Shown: positions 32,590 to 41,742, counted from the first letter of the stretch. The stretch: DNA of 64,000 bases from Streptococcus sp. WB01_FAA12 (GCF_012843315.1 NZ_JABAEX010000011.1:1-64000); one strand, 5' to 3'. Numbers and translations: made by a program. The notes: generated by a model from the sequence alone, not told the origin.

Positions 32590-33000
32590 ATGAAAATTCA
32601 AAAGTATAGAGCGTGGGTAACTGGTACAGAAAACGTCATGTACCAACCACGTGAAGTGTGGATCAATAATGGCGAGGTCTGGTTAAGCAATGCTAAAGGG
32701 TTGCCAGAAAAGAAAGTTGCTGCTGATAAGGTTATCCTATCACGCGCGACTGGATACAAAGACCAGAACGATGTCGAGATGTTCAAGGGAGACATCCTAA
32801 AAATCAATGATACCTATGCTGAAATTGACTATGACGGTTCTTGTTTCCTTGTATCGTTTATCGAAAAGGTTAAAGAAAATCAAGTCGATAAAAATTACCT
32901 TGTGATTTTGACAGTAAAGGAACTGGTGGAAGATTACAAGGTAACAGTGATTGGGAATGTGTATGCAAACCCAGAACTAAAAAAATTAGTGAAAGGATAA
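32590..33000 (+). CDS. YopX-like protein
   Basis: A 136-residue protein beginning MKIQKYRAWVTGTENVMYQP and ending near VIGNVYANPELKKL, with the YopX family elements: RAW near the start, VEMFKGDILKI, and VIGNVY. The start ATG at 32590 is preceded by AAAGGGGGGAC. YopX proteins are common in phages and mobile elements and have no firmly known function. A second copy lies at 34057-34461. Confidence 0.8.
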   Translation: MKIQKYRAWVTGTENVMYQPREVWINNGEVWLSNAKGLPEKKVAADKVILSRATGYKDQNDVEMFKGDILKINDTYAEIDYDGSCFLVSFIEKVKENQVDKNYLVILTVKELVEDYKVTVIGNVYANPELKKLVKG

Positions 33001-33011
33001 AAGGTGGTAAC

Positions 33012-33686
33012 TTGAATCTATTTTTCAATGAAGATTGTATGGATGTCATGAAAAAATATCCTGATAACTATTTTGATTTAGCTATTGTAGATCCACCGTA
33101 TTTTTCTGGCCCAGAAAAAAGAAAATACTATGGTCGAAAAGTCAGTCAGATTGGTGTCAATAGGCTTTATGGCGAAACTTCAGAATGGCAAGTCCCAAAT
33201 AAAGATTATTTCGATGAATTATTTAGAGTTTCAAAAAATCAAATCATTTGGGGCGTGAACTACTTTAATTATTCTTTTGGTTCTGGCCGTATCGTTTGGG
33301 ATAAAGTTAATGGTCAGTCAAGTTTTTCAGATTGTGAGCTAGCATACTGCAGCTTACATGATAGCACGCGCCTATTTCGCTATATGTGGAATGGTATGAT
33401 GCAAGGTAAATCAATCTCTGAAGGCCATATACAACAAGGGAATAAGTCCATGAATGAAATTAGAATCCATCCAACACAAAAACCGATAAATCTTTATCTT
33501 TGGTTACTTCAAACTTACGCAAAAGAAGGTGATAAAATACTCGATACTCACGTCGGTTCAGCAAGCAGTTTGATTGCTTGCCAAGAATTAGGCTTTGAGT
33601 ATGTTGGATGTGAACTTGATGGGAGCATTTTTCACCTTGCTCAAGAAAGACTTAATGATTATGGAAAACAACTGAAATTATTTTAG
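33012..33686 (+). CDS. DNA N6/N4-methyltransferase, beta-class
   Basis: A 224-residue methyltransferase. Motif IV DPPY (in LAIVDPPYFSG, about residue 30) precedes the AdoMet-binding region (ILDTHVGSASSLIACQELG, about 185), with the THPTQKP-like target motif HPTQKP at about 155. This order is beta-class. TTG start with AAAGGTGG. No linked restriction enzyme is seen, so it is a solitary methylase that may protect the plasmid from host restriction or mark it. Confidence 0.9.
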   Translation: MNLFFNEDCMDVMKKYPDNYFDLAIVDPPYFSGPEKRKYYGRKVSQIGVNRLYGETSEWQVPNKDYFDELFRVSKNQIIWGVNYFNYSFGSGRIVWDKVNGQSSFSDCELAYCSLHDSTRLFRYMWNGMMQGKSISEGHIQQGNKSMNEIRIHPTQKPINLYLWLLQTYAKEGDKILDTHVGSASSLIACQELGFEYVGCELDGSIFHLAQERLNDYGKQLKLF

Positions 33687-33697
33687 GAGGATATAAC

Positions 33698-33838
33698 ATG
33701 AAAGATGTAGTTATGGCAACATTACCAAACAACGAACTAAACAGACTGATTAAGATTGAACTGACAGTCCAGACAATGATTGAACGAGGTCTTATTGACG
33801 AAGAACAGTTCAATGAGATCATGAATGAAGAAGATTAA
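33698..33838 (+). CDS. Small hypothetical protein, 46 residues
   Basis: A 46-residue helical acidic protein (MKDVVMATLPNNELNRLIK, then GLIDEEQFNEIMNEED) following the methylase by 11 bp, with an AGGAGGATATAAC site. The helical pattern resembles small SHOCT-like tails, as in LxxGxIxxxExxxxK, where 'RGLIDEEQFNEI' fits. Possibly a tiny oligomerisation protein. Confidence 0.7.
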   Translation: MKDVVMATLPNNELNRLIKIELTVQTMIERGLIDEEQFNEIMNEED

Positions 33839-33850
33839 GGGGGATAGTAC

Positions 33851-34060
33851 ATGACTAGGATAGTATTGAAAAATCCTTACTTTGAGGAAGAAATCAAGGT
33901 AAAGGAAAGCTACAAGCATATAACTGATATGTTGGGTTGGTTAGAAGTAGGTAATATACCTTGCCTCCAACTACAACAGATTGAACCTACTGAAACTATC
34001 ATCACGATAAATCCTAAACACTTTGCAAAGATTGAATTTCACAAGGGGGAAGAAAAATGA
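33851..34060 (+). CDS. Hypothetical protein, 69 residues
   Basis: A small protein with KNPYFEEEIKVKESYKHITD and TETIITINPKHFAKIEFHKG. ATG has AAGGGGGATAGTAC. It overlaps the next gene by 4 bp. No family recognised. Confidence 0.65.
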   Translation: MTRIVLKNPYFEEEIKVKESYKHITDMLGWLEVGNIPCLQLQQIEPTETIITINPKHFAKIEFHKGEEK

Positions 34061-34461
34061 TACTGAAGTTTCGCGCGTGGGATATACATGGACAAAAGAT
34101 GTTTACTAATGATGAATTGATTATCTGGAATGGTAATGTCTATGCTAACGATAGCAAAAAACTTTCATGCAATTACTTAAAAGGCTGGACGATTGATGAT
34201 AAATACCGCATGCAGTCAACTGGTCTTTGTGACAAGGAAGGTCAAGAAATCTTTGAGGGGGATATTTTAACAGATGAAGGTTCTGAGCTAGAAGATGGGT
34301 GGGTGTATGTATCTGTCATTAGCAAAGATGGTATGTATTACTGCCAAGAAAATAATCCACATGGTATCTCTGGGCCTTTAATTGATTTCATTCAATGCTA
34401 CTCTGTTGTAGGAAACATCTACGAAAATCAAGAATTGCTAGAAAACGAGGGAATGATTTGA
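34057..34461 (+). CDS. YopX-like protein, second copy
   Basis: A 134-residue YopX-family protein: LKFRAWDIHGQKMF, QSTGLCDKEGQEIFEGDIL and SVVGNIYENQELL are the usual family elements in order. It is clearly related to the protein at 32590. It overlaps both neighbours by 4 bp. The presence of two YopX genes in one operon suggests the family matters here although its role is unknown. Confidence 0.8.
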   Translation: MILKFRAWDIHGQKMFTNDELIIWNGNVYANDSKKLSCNYLKGWTIDDKYRMQSTGLCDKEGQEIFEGDILTDEGSELEDGWVYVSVISKDGMYYCQENNPHGISGPLIDFIQCYSVVGNIYENQELLENEGMI

Positions 34462-34649
34462 AAATAGATACTACTAAGGTAGAGGCAGTCTTAATGGATA
34501 AGACTGTTTCTACTTATCGTTTAGCAAAGGAAGCTGGTGTATCTCAATCAACGATCACCAGGTTAAGAAACAAGGAACGCTTGTTTAAGAATATCACGGT
34601 TGAAACACTTATCAAGGTGCAAACCTGGATTGACAAGAATGGAAAGTAA
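34458..34649 (+). CDS. Small HTH protein, paralogue of 1422 gene
   Basis: A 63-residue protein with HTH STYRLAKEAGVSQSTITRL. It starts at TTG (34458), overlapping the upstream stop TGA, after GAGGGAATGA. It aligns end to end with the protein at 1422-1613. Probably a Cro-like regulator. Confidence 0.75.
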   Translation: MKIDTTKVEAVLMDKTVSTYRLAKEAGVSQSTITRLRNKERLFKNITVETLIKVQTWIDKNGK

Positions 34650-34659
34650 AGGTGACTAG

Positions 34660-35241
34660 ATGCTGACAAAAGAACAGTTTATTGACAATCTCAAAAAAGC
34701 ACGCGCGGTTAGGGAAGAAATTTCCCAAAGATACAAGGACGAGGTGCAAGAATGTTACCCTGCATATCAAGTGCCTTGTGAACTTGATAATAGCGACAAT
34801 CTTTTTGAGGTCATGACTGATTATATCTGCTACGGTATTCTACCGACAAACAAAACACTAGAGGATATCTGGGATGCTTTCCAGACTTTAGCAAAGAAAG
34901 AAAAATGGTCTGTTGATGATATTAAGGTTTCCTACGATAGCGATGAACTAATCAAAGAATGTCTTGCTGATATAGACTTATTCGGTGATGATTTCATGGT
35001 CTTTGCTAAATACCAATCATTCTACAATGATAGTTGTGAGTTTATCGTGGACTATGTAGATGCTGACCGTCCTACCAGAGAAAAGATTATCGAATTTGAC
35101 GCTCTGGAAGATGAAGAGGACTACCAAGCAATGCTGAAAGAATACGAAGAGGGTATTGAAAGTCTAAAAGGATATCGTACAGAAAAAATGACTTTAAAAG
35201 AGTTGTTAGAAAAGCTAGAAAAACAGAATACTATTTTTTAA
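34660..35241 (+). CDS. Acidic hypothetical protein, 193 residues
   Basis: A strongly acidic protein (for example EFDALEDEEDYQAMLKEYEE) with QVPCELDNSDNLFEVMTDYI and a final Lys-rich helix. An AGGTGACTAG site precedes the ATG. The high acid content with few recognised motifs is reminiscent of DNA-mimic or antitoxin-like proteins, without proof. Last gene of this operon, followed by a bidirectional terminator. Confidence 0.6.
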   Translation: MLTKEQFIDNLKKARAVREEISQRYKDEVQECYPAYQVPCELDNSDNLFEVMTDYICYGILPTNKTLEDIWDAFQTLAKKEKWSVDDIKVSYDSDELIKECLADIDLFGDDFMVFAKYQSFYNDSCEFIVDYVDADRPTREKIIEFDALEDEEDYQAMLKEYEEGIESLKGYRTEKMTLKELLEKLEKQNTIF

Positions 35242-35250
35242 ATAAAAAAA

Positions 35251-35278
35251 GAGCAGTGATCTTGATTCACTGCTTTTT
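35251..35278. terminator. Bidirectional terminator between convergent operons
   Basis: GAGCAGTGA and TCACTGC with A-run upstream and TTTTT downstream. It ends the rightward operon and the leftward gene at 35287. Confidence 0.85.
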
Positions 35279-35286
35279 CTATTTCA

Positions 35287-35643
35287 TTAAGCGACTGTCT
35301 TTTCCTTGATGCTGACTTTAATAGTTGCTACTACTACCTCTCCATTCAACCGTGGAACAGTTACGTCGATTTCACGCGCACGATGCTCAGACAATAACTC
35401 AATCATATCCATAAGTGTTTTATTCTCATGACTAGGATGTACTGTTCCCTGCTCGTCTAGTTCCTTGACTGAGATTGTAACGATAACATTCTTATCTTCT
35501 AAAGGACACGTGATGTCGATTGTTCGCTTGTTCTCCTTGTAAGGTAGTTCCAGAATATCTAGGAAGCGCATAGATAAGTAGTTTACTTTTTCCTGCTCTT
35601 CATGGTTTGTGATTGCTGCGTTTGCTGATTTGTTTGTAGTCAT
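35287..35643 (-). CDS. Hypothetical protein, 118 residues
   Basis: A soluble protein. Two similar segments, TIDITCPLEDKNVIVTISVKE and EIDVTVPRLNGEVVVATIKVS, indicate an internal duplication of a beta-rich unit. No family recognised. Follows the 182-residue gene, with AAAGGGACTT as ribosome binding site. Confidence 0.6.
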   Translation of the reverse strand: MTTNKSANAAITNHEEQEKVNYLSMRFLDILELPYKENKRTIDITCPLEDKNVIVTISVKELDEQGTVHPSHENKTLMDMIELLSEHRAREIDVTVPRLNGEVVVATIKVSIKEKTVA

Positions 35644-35664
35644 GGTTAAGTCCCTTTCTTTTTC

Positions 35665-36213
35665 TTAAATCTCTACTTCCGTGATAGGTTTACGATACCT
35701 TGGCGCGTGAGGATTGTGACAATAAATGTTACCTAGTTCTAGCTTTGGTCGAAACACTTCAAAGTCACTAGCAATAACATAACAAGGTTTGTAGGTGCAA
35801 CTAATTGTGATAGCTACTTCCTCTCTTAAATCCTCTATGAATAGGTCGAGTGTTTCGTATTCATAAATACGCTCAATCTCTCCCTTGCCCTCAAACAAGG
35901 CCTTGACTAGAATAGATGTTCCGTTACCGTAAAAGACGGTGTTAGATACTATGTTTTCGTACCCTCTCATTTCCAAACGATAATACCTATCTGCCCTGGT
36001 ATCTCCGATTTCAATTTCTTTAGGTACGGTATAAAAATATCGGTCTTGATTTACTGCCAGCGTGAACCGTCTGCGCACTTCTATTTGTTTTAGATATTCG
36101 TCAATCCCACTACCGATAGACAATGCTTTTCGGATAATCGAGGATTTATCTGAAGAGTGGTTTTTGTCTAACCATTGTCCTAAAAATCTGTGAAGATATA
36201 CCACGATCATCAC
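35665..36213 (-). CDS. Hypothetical protein, 182 residues
   Basis: A beta-rich soluble protein (FYTVPKEIEIGDTRADRYYR). A short helical part at the N-terminus contains DKSSIIRKALSIGSGIDEYL. No family recognised. Start is uncertain: GTG-ATG at 36213/36210 or a GTG four codons on, all close to an AGTAGG site. Transcribed from the promoter at 36240-36268. Confidence 0.55.
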   Translation of the reverse strand: MMIVVYLHRFLGQWLDKNHSSDKSSIIRKALSIGSGIDEYLKQIEVRRRFTLAVNQDRYFYTVPKEIEIGDTRADRYYRLEMRGYENIVSNTVFYGNGTSILVKALFEGKGEIERIYEYETLDLFIEDLREEVAITISCTYKPCYVIASDFEVFRPKLELGNIYCHNPHAPRYRKPITEVEI

Positions 36214-36239
36214 CTACTTTCTGTTCTGATTATAGATAC

Positions 36240-36288
36240 ATTGTATCGGATATTTTTAAAAATTGCAACGAGTTCTACACTATGATAG
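36240..36288 (-). promoter_or_regulatory. Promoter with GTAGAACTCG block and CTATCATAG box
   Basis: On the minus strand TTGCAA and TACAAT are 17 bp apart. GTAGAACTCG abuts the -35 and CTATCATAG (36280-36288) lies farther upstream. It overlaps the 3' end region of the 36292 gene. Confidence 0.75.
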
Positions 36289-36291
36289 AAA

Positions 36292-37608
36292 TTATCGGAT
36301 ATAAAGTTCCATGAAAAAATCACTGTGAGGCATCTGGTAGTATTGTTTTGTAATCTCAGAAGAAAAAAGTAAACCAACCATAGTATATTCGTCTTTGTAT
36401 CTCTCATAGAGTTTTTCAAAATAATCATGGTTGCTAACGTCACCATAATTTAATTTTATAAGTGGCATTTTTTTCTCATCAAAATAATCATCTATGTAAG
36501 TCAAGATTAAAGAGAATGGACTATCATTATCTTCTACTAGTTCAGCCGATACTACATCATAAGGTAAGATATCATCACTCTTACACTTCTCTAACAATCT
36601 TTCATTTTCCGGACTATCGTCTATCGTTAAATCGTGTATGATAACCTCTGTGATTTGGGATAGTGCATTGACCTCTGGAAGAGCAAACAATGTCACGTTA
36701 TTCCCTTGTGCTTTTTCATAATAAGAAAAACCACTATCTCTAAAAGGTACGGTATATAAATTGTCAATAAAATTCACCACGCGCTTATGCAGACGGTTAT
36801 CTTTTGGCTCTGATATATTCGCAAACACAAAGAAGATTGTATCGCCTTTATAATACTTCTCTTCAAAATATCCGATTATCTTTCCGAGCAGTTTATAGTG
36901 CTGCTCTGTGTTCCTATCGTACTCGATGAAATACCTCTGGCCGTTTACAAAAATTACTGCATCTGGTACAAGTGATATGAGCTTCGGATTGGTAGGAAAG
37001 AAACAAGTGATATTCATTTCTCTGGGTGAAAAGTCCGTGGACTGATCTACAATCTTTCTGCCAATTTTGAGTGTCAGCTTACGAGTATTCAAGTCATGAA
37101 TGTTGATACTCTTAATACCGTAAGTCCCCCCTCGCATTTTATTTGTCATGAGGCTATAATGTGAACCTTTAAACTCTGTTACCTCTGTCAGTTCAGCAAG
37201 TTCAGGTATCTCTTGAATGATATCCAATAGCCATGTCGCAAATACCGTAGGAACGTACATGAATTTAGTACAACCGATATTATAGCTAGGCTTAAAATAA
37301 CAGATAGGCATTCTGCTATTTCCTATCAGATTATACAATGCGTCATTATATAATTCCTTACCTGTTAAGATGTAATACTGATCTAAAATCATTTCTCTTG
37401 AAAAGAATTTTAGACGGACTAGATGATACATAAGTAAGAGTGTGTCCTTGGTAAAAAACACTTTCTTATTTCCGTTTGGGTGTGGTAGATAATAAGCAAT
37501 CGCATCTTTAGGCACATGCTCTATTTTCTTCTCCGTGCTACCTCCACTATACATACTTTTAACCACTAATTTTATCCTTTCATCAATACTTTTATTAAAA
37601 ACAACCAA
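36292..37608 (-). CDS. Replication-relaxation (PF13814-like) protein, relaxase candidate
   Basis: A protein of up to 438 residues. The N-terminal part (TKDTLLLMYHLVRLKFFSRE) looks like a winged-helix segment, and SLVPDAVIFVNGQRYFIEYD followed by KLLGKIIGYFEEKYY gives a P-D...E-Y-D...K pattern. This fits the replication-relaxation family found next to conjugation genes, which has a PD-(D/E)XK-like core. The best reading is mobilisation initiator or accessory. The first TTG has no clear ribosome binding site; an internal GTG (codon 15) after AAAGGAT may be the real start. Next to it are tandem repeats and a VirD4 gene. Confidence 0.5.
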   Translation of the reverse strand: MVVFNKSIDERIKLVVKSMYSGGSTEKKIEHVPKDAIAYYLPHPNGNKKVFFTKDTLLLMYHLVRLKFFSREMILDQYYILTGKELYNDALYNLIGNSRMPICYFKPSYNIGCTKFMYVPTVFATWLLDIIQEIPELAELTEVTEFKGSHYSLMTNKMRGGTYGIKSINIHDLNTRKLTLKIGRKIVDQSTDFSPREMNITCFFPTNPKLISLVPDAVIFVNGQRYFIEYDRNTEQHYKLLGKIIGYFEEKYYKGDTIFFVFANISEPKDNRLHKRVVNFIDNLYTVPFRDSGFSYYEKAQGNNVTLFALPEVNALSQITEVIIHDLTIDDSPENERLLEKCKSDDILPYDVVSAELVEDNDSPFSLILTYIDDYFDEKKMPLIKLNYGDVSNHDYFEKLYERYKDEYTMVGLLFSSEITKQYYQMPHSDFFMELYIR

Positions 37609-37630
37609 AATTTACCACATAAGTCCCCTT

Positions 37631-37900
37631 ACTTGAAAAACTGGATACAAGCAGTTATATCAAGGGTTTAGATGCCCTCATATAACCCCTAAAGGTTTCT
37701 TTTTTGAGAAACACGTTTGTCGGGGAACTTGAAAAACTGGATACAAGCAGTCGTATCAAGGGTTTAGACCACTCTATATAGGCAGTCAAGGTTTCTTTTT
37801 TTGAGAAACACGTTTGTCGGGGAACTTGAAAAACTAGATACAATTAGTTGTATCAAGGGTTTAGATGCCCTCATATAACCCCTAAAGGTTTCTTTTTTTC
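37631..37900. repeat. Three tandem 96-97-bp repeats; oriT-type candidate
   Basis: Units start at 37631, 37727 and 37824 (the third truncated). Each begins ACTTGAAAAACT and contains GATACAA...TTGTATC-type arms, GGGTTTAGA and GTTTCTTTTTTGAGAAAC. Units 1 and 3 share the middle GATGCCCTCATATAACCCC, while unit 2 has a different middle (GACCACTCTATATAGG). This is the main content of the 382-bp gap between the relaxation-like gene and a small DNA-binding-like gene. Function is inferred from position only. Confidence 0.7.
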
Positions 37901-37990
37901 TTGGTTCTTTTTCTAAGATTATATCATAACTTCTCTTTTTTGAAAAACTATGATAAAATGAAATAGTCATAAAGAAAGGAGAAAAAAATC

Positions 37991-38254
37991 ATGGCAGTAA
38001 AAACTAAGTCTTTAGATACTTTTGATAGTGATATCGAGAAGCTACAAAAACAGATTGAAAAGATTAAACAAGACCGTAAAAAGCATGAGGAAAGTGTGCT
38101 TTTGAAAATTGGTAGAGCCTATGCGCAACTTGTCAATTTAGATAATAAAGATTTAACTGTTGAAGATATTCTAAAGAACATTTCTAAGGATGTTCAGAAT
38201 AAAAAACAAGCGATTAAAAACCAAAAATCGCAAGAGCAAAATCAACAAGGATAA
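37991..38254 (+). CDS. Small coiled-coil protein, relaxosome accessory candidate
   Basis: An 87-residue Lys/Glu/Gln-rich helical protein: DSDIEKLQKQIEKIKQDRKK is a coiled-coil heptad, followed by VLLKIGRAYAQLVNLDNKDL, resembling the C-terminal part of MobC/relaxosome accessory proteins. Only gene on the plus strand between 35.2 and 47.3 kb. It has an AAAGGAG site and follows the tandem repeats, so it may bind them. Confidence 0.6.
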   Translation: MAVKTKSLDTFDSDIEKLQKQIEKIKQDRKKHEESVLLKIGRAYAQLVNLDNKDLTVEDILKNISKDVQNKKQAIKNQKSQEQNQQG

Positions 38255-38259
38255 CAAAG

Positions 38260-38287
38260 AAAGCTAGTGATGGTTCACTAGCTTTTG
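38260..38287. terminator. Bidirectional terminator between convergent genes
   Basis: AAGCTAGTGA/TCACTAGCTT with A and T runs, 3-nt loop. Confidence 0.85.
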
Positions 38288-38291
38288 TTTT

Positions 38292-41243
38292 TTAAAACAT
38301 ATCTTCTTTTTCTTCTACCACTTCTGTTAAGTCGGTATAAGATTGAACGTTTTGAGCGACTGTATCTTGTTTCTCTGGCCGGATAGTTTTATCAATTTCT
38401 TGTATCCTATCAACTGGATTGATTTCTTCTTTTGGTTGTTCTTTTGTAACCTCTGGAATAACTTCTTTTACTTCTTTCGGTTCGTCAGTTTGTACTTCTA
38501 TATGTACTTCTTCTCCGTCTAAAGTTTCAGATTTTGAAGCCTTGTATAAATCCGTAGTAGTTCCTTTTCTATCATCTTTTATGTCTTTATTTTTTCCGAG
38601 ATCTTGTTTAGAATAGTTGTTTCTTTCTTCTCCAACTGCAAAGGCATTTTCTTCTTCGTCTTGGTTGTCAAAAGATGCTAAAGATAGATTGATAGGGTTG
38701 ATAACTTCCAATAAAGTTTGCCACTCTTCTGGTGTAAAATCATCTTCATAGTAAGATGTTTTTTTGATGTTTTCGATATAAAATTCATCAACACAATTCT
38801 GCCAGATTTCAAAAACTTCTTTGTCTTTCTTCTTGGAAATATCGAACTCTGGTTGATAATTTTTATCAGTGAAAATAGGCATTTTGAAACTTGGTACTGA
38901 GGTAACTTTCATAGGTTCGCTTACTTCATTTTCTACTACCATGATACCTAAAAATTCCATTTCTTCTAGCTTGCTAACGTCAGCTTGTGTGATTTGGTCA
39001 ACCTCTTCGATTGTTTCACTTAACTGCTCTTTGTTATCGTCATTGGAAGCTAATAATCTTCCCTCTGCTCCACGAAAACTAGAAGATAGTGCCCACTTTT
39101 TCCCTGCACGATTGTTTAGGTAGTTTACTGTTTCTGGACTTTGTTGTTGGAACATAAATGCGTTACGGTAAGATTGGAAAAGTGCGTTTGCTTTCTCTAC
39201 TCCTATCGTTGCAACTGCTTGCTCGTAGTTCTGATAAAAGTGAATAACTGGTGTTCTAACTTTACGGTTTTTATCAATAAATCCACTATCCCTTGTCATT
39301 AAGAATGAGTTCTTTTCGTCCTCGATAAATGCGAATAAAGGATACTTGTTAGGCAGTCGTCTAAAGGCAGAACTTTGCATGATGATTTCAGCGACTTGGG
39401 CAACCATTTTACTATTATTTTCTCCCAATTCGGCAGATGCAGAATTGACTAATAGCACCCCTCCGTATTTCAATAATACGTCAATGTTTTTAGTTGATTG
39501 AGAAAAGAATACACGTCTGACACGTTTATCCATTGCAAGCCTACGGATAGTTGCCACAAGACCTTGGATATTTGCATCAAAGGCAAAGGCTGGTTTGTTT
39601 GTTCTCTGGTCGATATAGTATGATTTAGTGAAATAATCAATAGCACTTTTTAGGTTGCTAATCTCTGAGAATTTATCTTCTAACTCTCGCCCTTCATTCC
39701 ATAATTCTAGTGGTTGATTTCCTCTGAAAAGTTCTTTATCTCTACCAGAATTTACCCACTCGTCAAAGGCTTTTTCGTACCTTGTTTCATAGTCAGCTTT
39801 CCAGTTATTGTAATCTCTCAATTCTTTCTGATAGAGTACTCGTAGAATGTTGACACGTGAGAATATGAAGTTGTTATCTGTTAGTAGTTGATAGAACTCT
39901 GAGAAGGTCGGTGCGCCTCCGTTTAGGTGCTTATTGATATCTATGTCTGGTACTTTTGACGAAGCTATCAGAAGCGTTACAAGGCTCTTTGTGTGTGCCT
40001 CTTCTGAGTTAAGGAAAAAGCTATTACCACTACTATTATTCCCTTCCGAGAAATCTCTAAAGAGGTCTGCAGCAAGTGATGATGCCATTTCTATATCTGC
40101 GTCAAAGATATTGATTGCATCCGTGTAAGGATTTAACGGATCAATGTCCCAGATAGCCTTTTTAGGTATTCCTACCTTTTCTAAAATAAAGCGACTGTCA
40201 CCTACCAAGTCCCCTGTTGGTTCATTCAGATAAAAACCACTTACGAGGTCTTTCCCTAGTCCTTTCGTAAACCATTCCTCTATCATTTCTTTCTCTCTGA
40301 TTTTCTTGGCTTTATCAGAAAGAGGAAGTCGTTTCACTTTCTTTTGTACTCTCTTAACGTAACTACCAAACTCACGTAAATAGATAGCAAAGTTTTGTGA
40401 TACTGAGATTACAATAGGCTTGGCAAGTGATGATGATTTACCTGTACCAATCAATCCAAAGAATGCAGTATTTAAAGCTAGAGTGTTAGGCTCCATGATG
40501 ACTGGTGACTGTGTTTCTGAGTTGATACCGATAGTTAAAGAGAAAGTTCCTTTAGCTTCTGTATCAAAGATTAAGTGTTCGATACACTCGTCTTTATAAA
40601 ATCGTCTGTTTATCCATTGCTCGACTAATTTGTGATACTTTCTAATATCAAAAATATAAGAGTTTGCATACAAGATAACTAGGATAAAGATAGGTGCAAT
40701 CACTAGGATTGCATTATACAATTCTGGTGATATAAATGGTATTGGTGAAGCAAGTAAACTTTCTTGGTTGTTGTAACCTAAGAATGTTTCGTTATGTGTG
40801 CTGAAGAGTGATGCTGAATGATAAGTAGTTGATAATGTCTTTAAAATGTAGTTGCTAATCGTCAGAATGATCAAACCTAATTGTGCGATTATTGCCCCTC
40901 CAAAAGAAGCAAGCAACCCCTTTGTCATTAGTTCAACACGTTTAACTCTCTTGACCTTATTAGGACGCTTAAAAGGTTCATATACTTGCCTGCTCGTTAT
41001 CCTAGTGTGCCAGATCCCCAGATATAGCTGAACGCTTGTAAAAGCCAGTAGAGCGAAAAATAGAGCCTTATAAGAAGTGTCTGATATTGTATAACCAAAA
41101 ATAAGGGTGATTAAAGAGAATAATGCTAGTCCACTACTTGCTACAAAAAAGAATGCAAGTGTACCTCTCAAAGCGACAAGTACATAGTCAAAACTAGCCT
41201 TTCTATTTATTGAATATGGAAGTCTTTTTAGAATGAATTTCAA
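38292..41243 (-). CDS. VirD4/TcpA-type T4SS coupling protein
   Basis: A coupling ATPase of 983 residues (a start at 41285 would give 997). Four membrane helices in the first 200 residues precede the RecA-like core: Walker A LIGTGKSSSL (about 262), Walker B PLFAFIEDEKNSF (about 645), and a C-terminal QNYEQAVATIG segment as in VirD4/TraG proteins. The last 130 residues are acidic, repetitive and probably unstructured. It recruits the DNA-protein complex to the channel. A TTG at 41243 is preferred because AGAGG precedes it and no overlap with the upstream gene remains. Confidence 0.9.
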   Translation of the reverse strand: MKFILKRLPYSINRKASFDYVLVALRGTLAFFFVASSGLALFSLITLIFGYTISDTSYKALFFALLAFTSVQLYLGIWHTRITSRQVYEPFKRPNKVKRVKRVELMTKGLLASFGGAIIAQLGLIILTISNYILKTLSTTYHSASLFSTHNETFLGYNNQESLLASPIPFISPELYNAILVIAPIFILVILYANSYIFDIRKYHKLVEQWINRRFYKDECIEHLIFDTEAKGTFSLTIGINSETQSPVIMEPNTLALNTAFFGLIGTGKSSSLAKPIVISVSQNFAIYLREFGSYVKRVQKKVKRLPLSDKAKKIREKEMIEEWFTKGLGKDLVSGFYLNEPTGDLVGDSRFILEKVGIPKKAIWDIDPLNPYTDAINIFDADIEMASSLAADLFRDFSEGNNSSGNSFFLNSEEAHTKSLVTLLIASSKVPDIDINKHLNGGAPTFSEFYQLLTDNNFIFSRVNILRVLYQKELRDYNNWKADYETRYEKAFDEWVNSGRDKELFRGNQPLELWNEGRELEDKFSEISNLKSAIDYFTKSYYIDQRTNKPAFAFDANIQGLVATIRRLAMDKRVRRVFFSQSTKNIDVLLKYGGVLLVNSASAELGENNSKMVAQVAEIIMQSSAFRRLPNKYPLFAFIEDEKNSFLMTRDSGFIDKNRKVRTPVIHFYQNYEQAVATIGVEKANALFQSYRNAFMFQQQSPETVNYLNNRAGKKWALSSSFRGAEGRLLASNDDNKEQLSETIEEVDQITQADVSKLEEMEFLGIMVVENEVSEPMKVTSVPSFKMPIFTDKNYQPEFDISKKKDKEVFEIWQNCVDEFYIENIKKTSYYEDDFTPEEWQTLLEVINPINLSLASFDNQDEEENAFAVGEERNNYSKQDLGKNKDIKDDRKGTTTDLYKASKSETLDGEEVHIEVQTDEPKEVKEVIPEVTKEQPKEEINPVDRIQEIDKTIRPEKQDTVAQNVQSYTDLTEVVEEKEDMF

Positions 41244-41259
41244 TAATCTTGCCTCTTTT

Positions 41260-41742
41260 CTAAAAAATAAATTTAAGCATTTCAATGATGCCTACGGTCA
41301 ATACGGTTAAAGCAATCCCTCCGAAAAGAAAGAACCGTCTTTGAAGTCCGCTGCTATGCTTTTCATTCTCTGTTATGATTTGCTGATAGTAGAATATAGT
41401 TGACTGTATCTGAGCAAATTTCCAGATAACTGCAACTATCAAGAATTGGATAACTGTGAGCATCCCCTTAAACATTTCCGATGCGTCACCAGAACTGACT
41501 TTCATAGTTTCAAGATAGGACATAGCTAGTAAAGGTATGAACCTAAACAAGTAAATAACAATTAAAGCGATAATCACCCAAAGGGACGATAGATATTTCC
41601 ACTTGATATTCGTGGTTTGTCGGTTGATAAACCAAACTAACAATCCTACCACTACTACTATCCAAGGGACAATCTGGAAAAATAATATTATCCAAGAAAA
41701 AATGTTGTGTACCATGATACTCCTTTCAAAAAAACGAAACAA
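41260..41742 (-). CDS. Membrane protein upstream of coupling protein
   Basis: A 160-residue protein with about four hydrophobic helices, starting MFRFFERSIMVHNIFSWIIL; the second ATG (MVHN, 41715) also has a fair ribosome binding site. No recognised family. The position just before the coupling protein resembles the small membrane partner genes that precede virD4 in some plasmids. Confidence 0.65.
   Translation of the reverse strand: MFRFFERSIMVHNIFSWIILFFQIVPWIVVVVGLLVWFINRQTTNIKWKYLSSLWVIIALIVIYLFRFIPLLAMSYLETMKVSSGDASEMFKGMLTVIQFLIVAVIWKFAQIQSTIFYYQQIITENEKHSSGLQRRFFLFGGIALTVLTVGIIEMLKFIF

Noticed and set aside
37655-37970. Short frames in the 37.7-kb repeats with SSSPTNVFLKK-like peptides
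   Set aside because: They are translations of the tandem DNA repeats, without ribosome binding sites.
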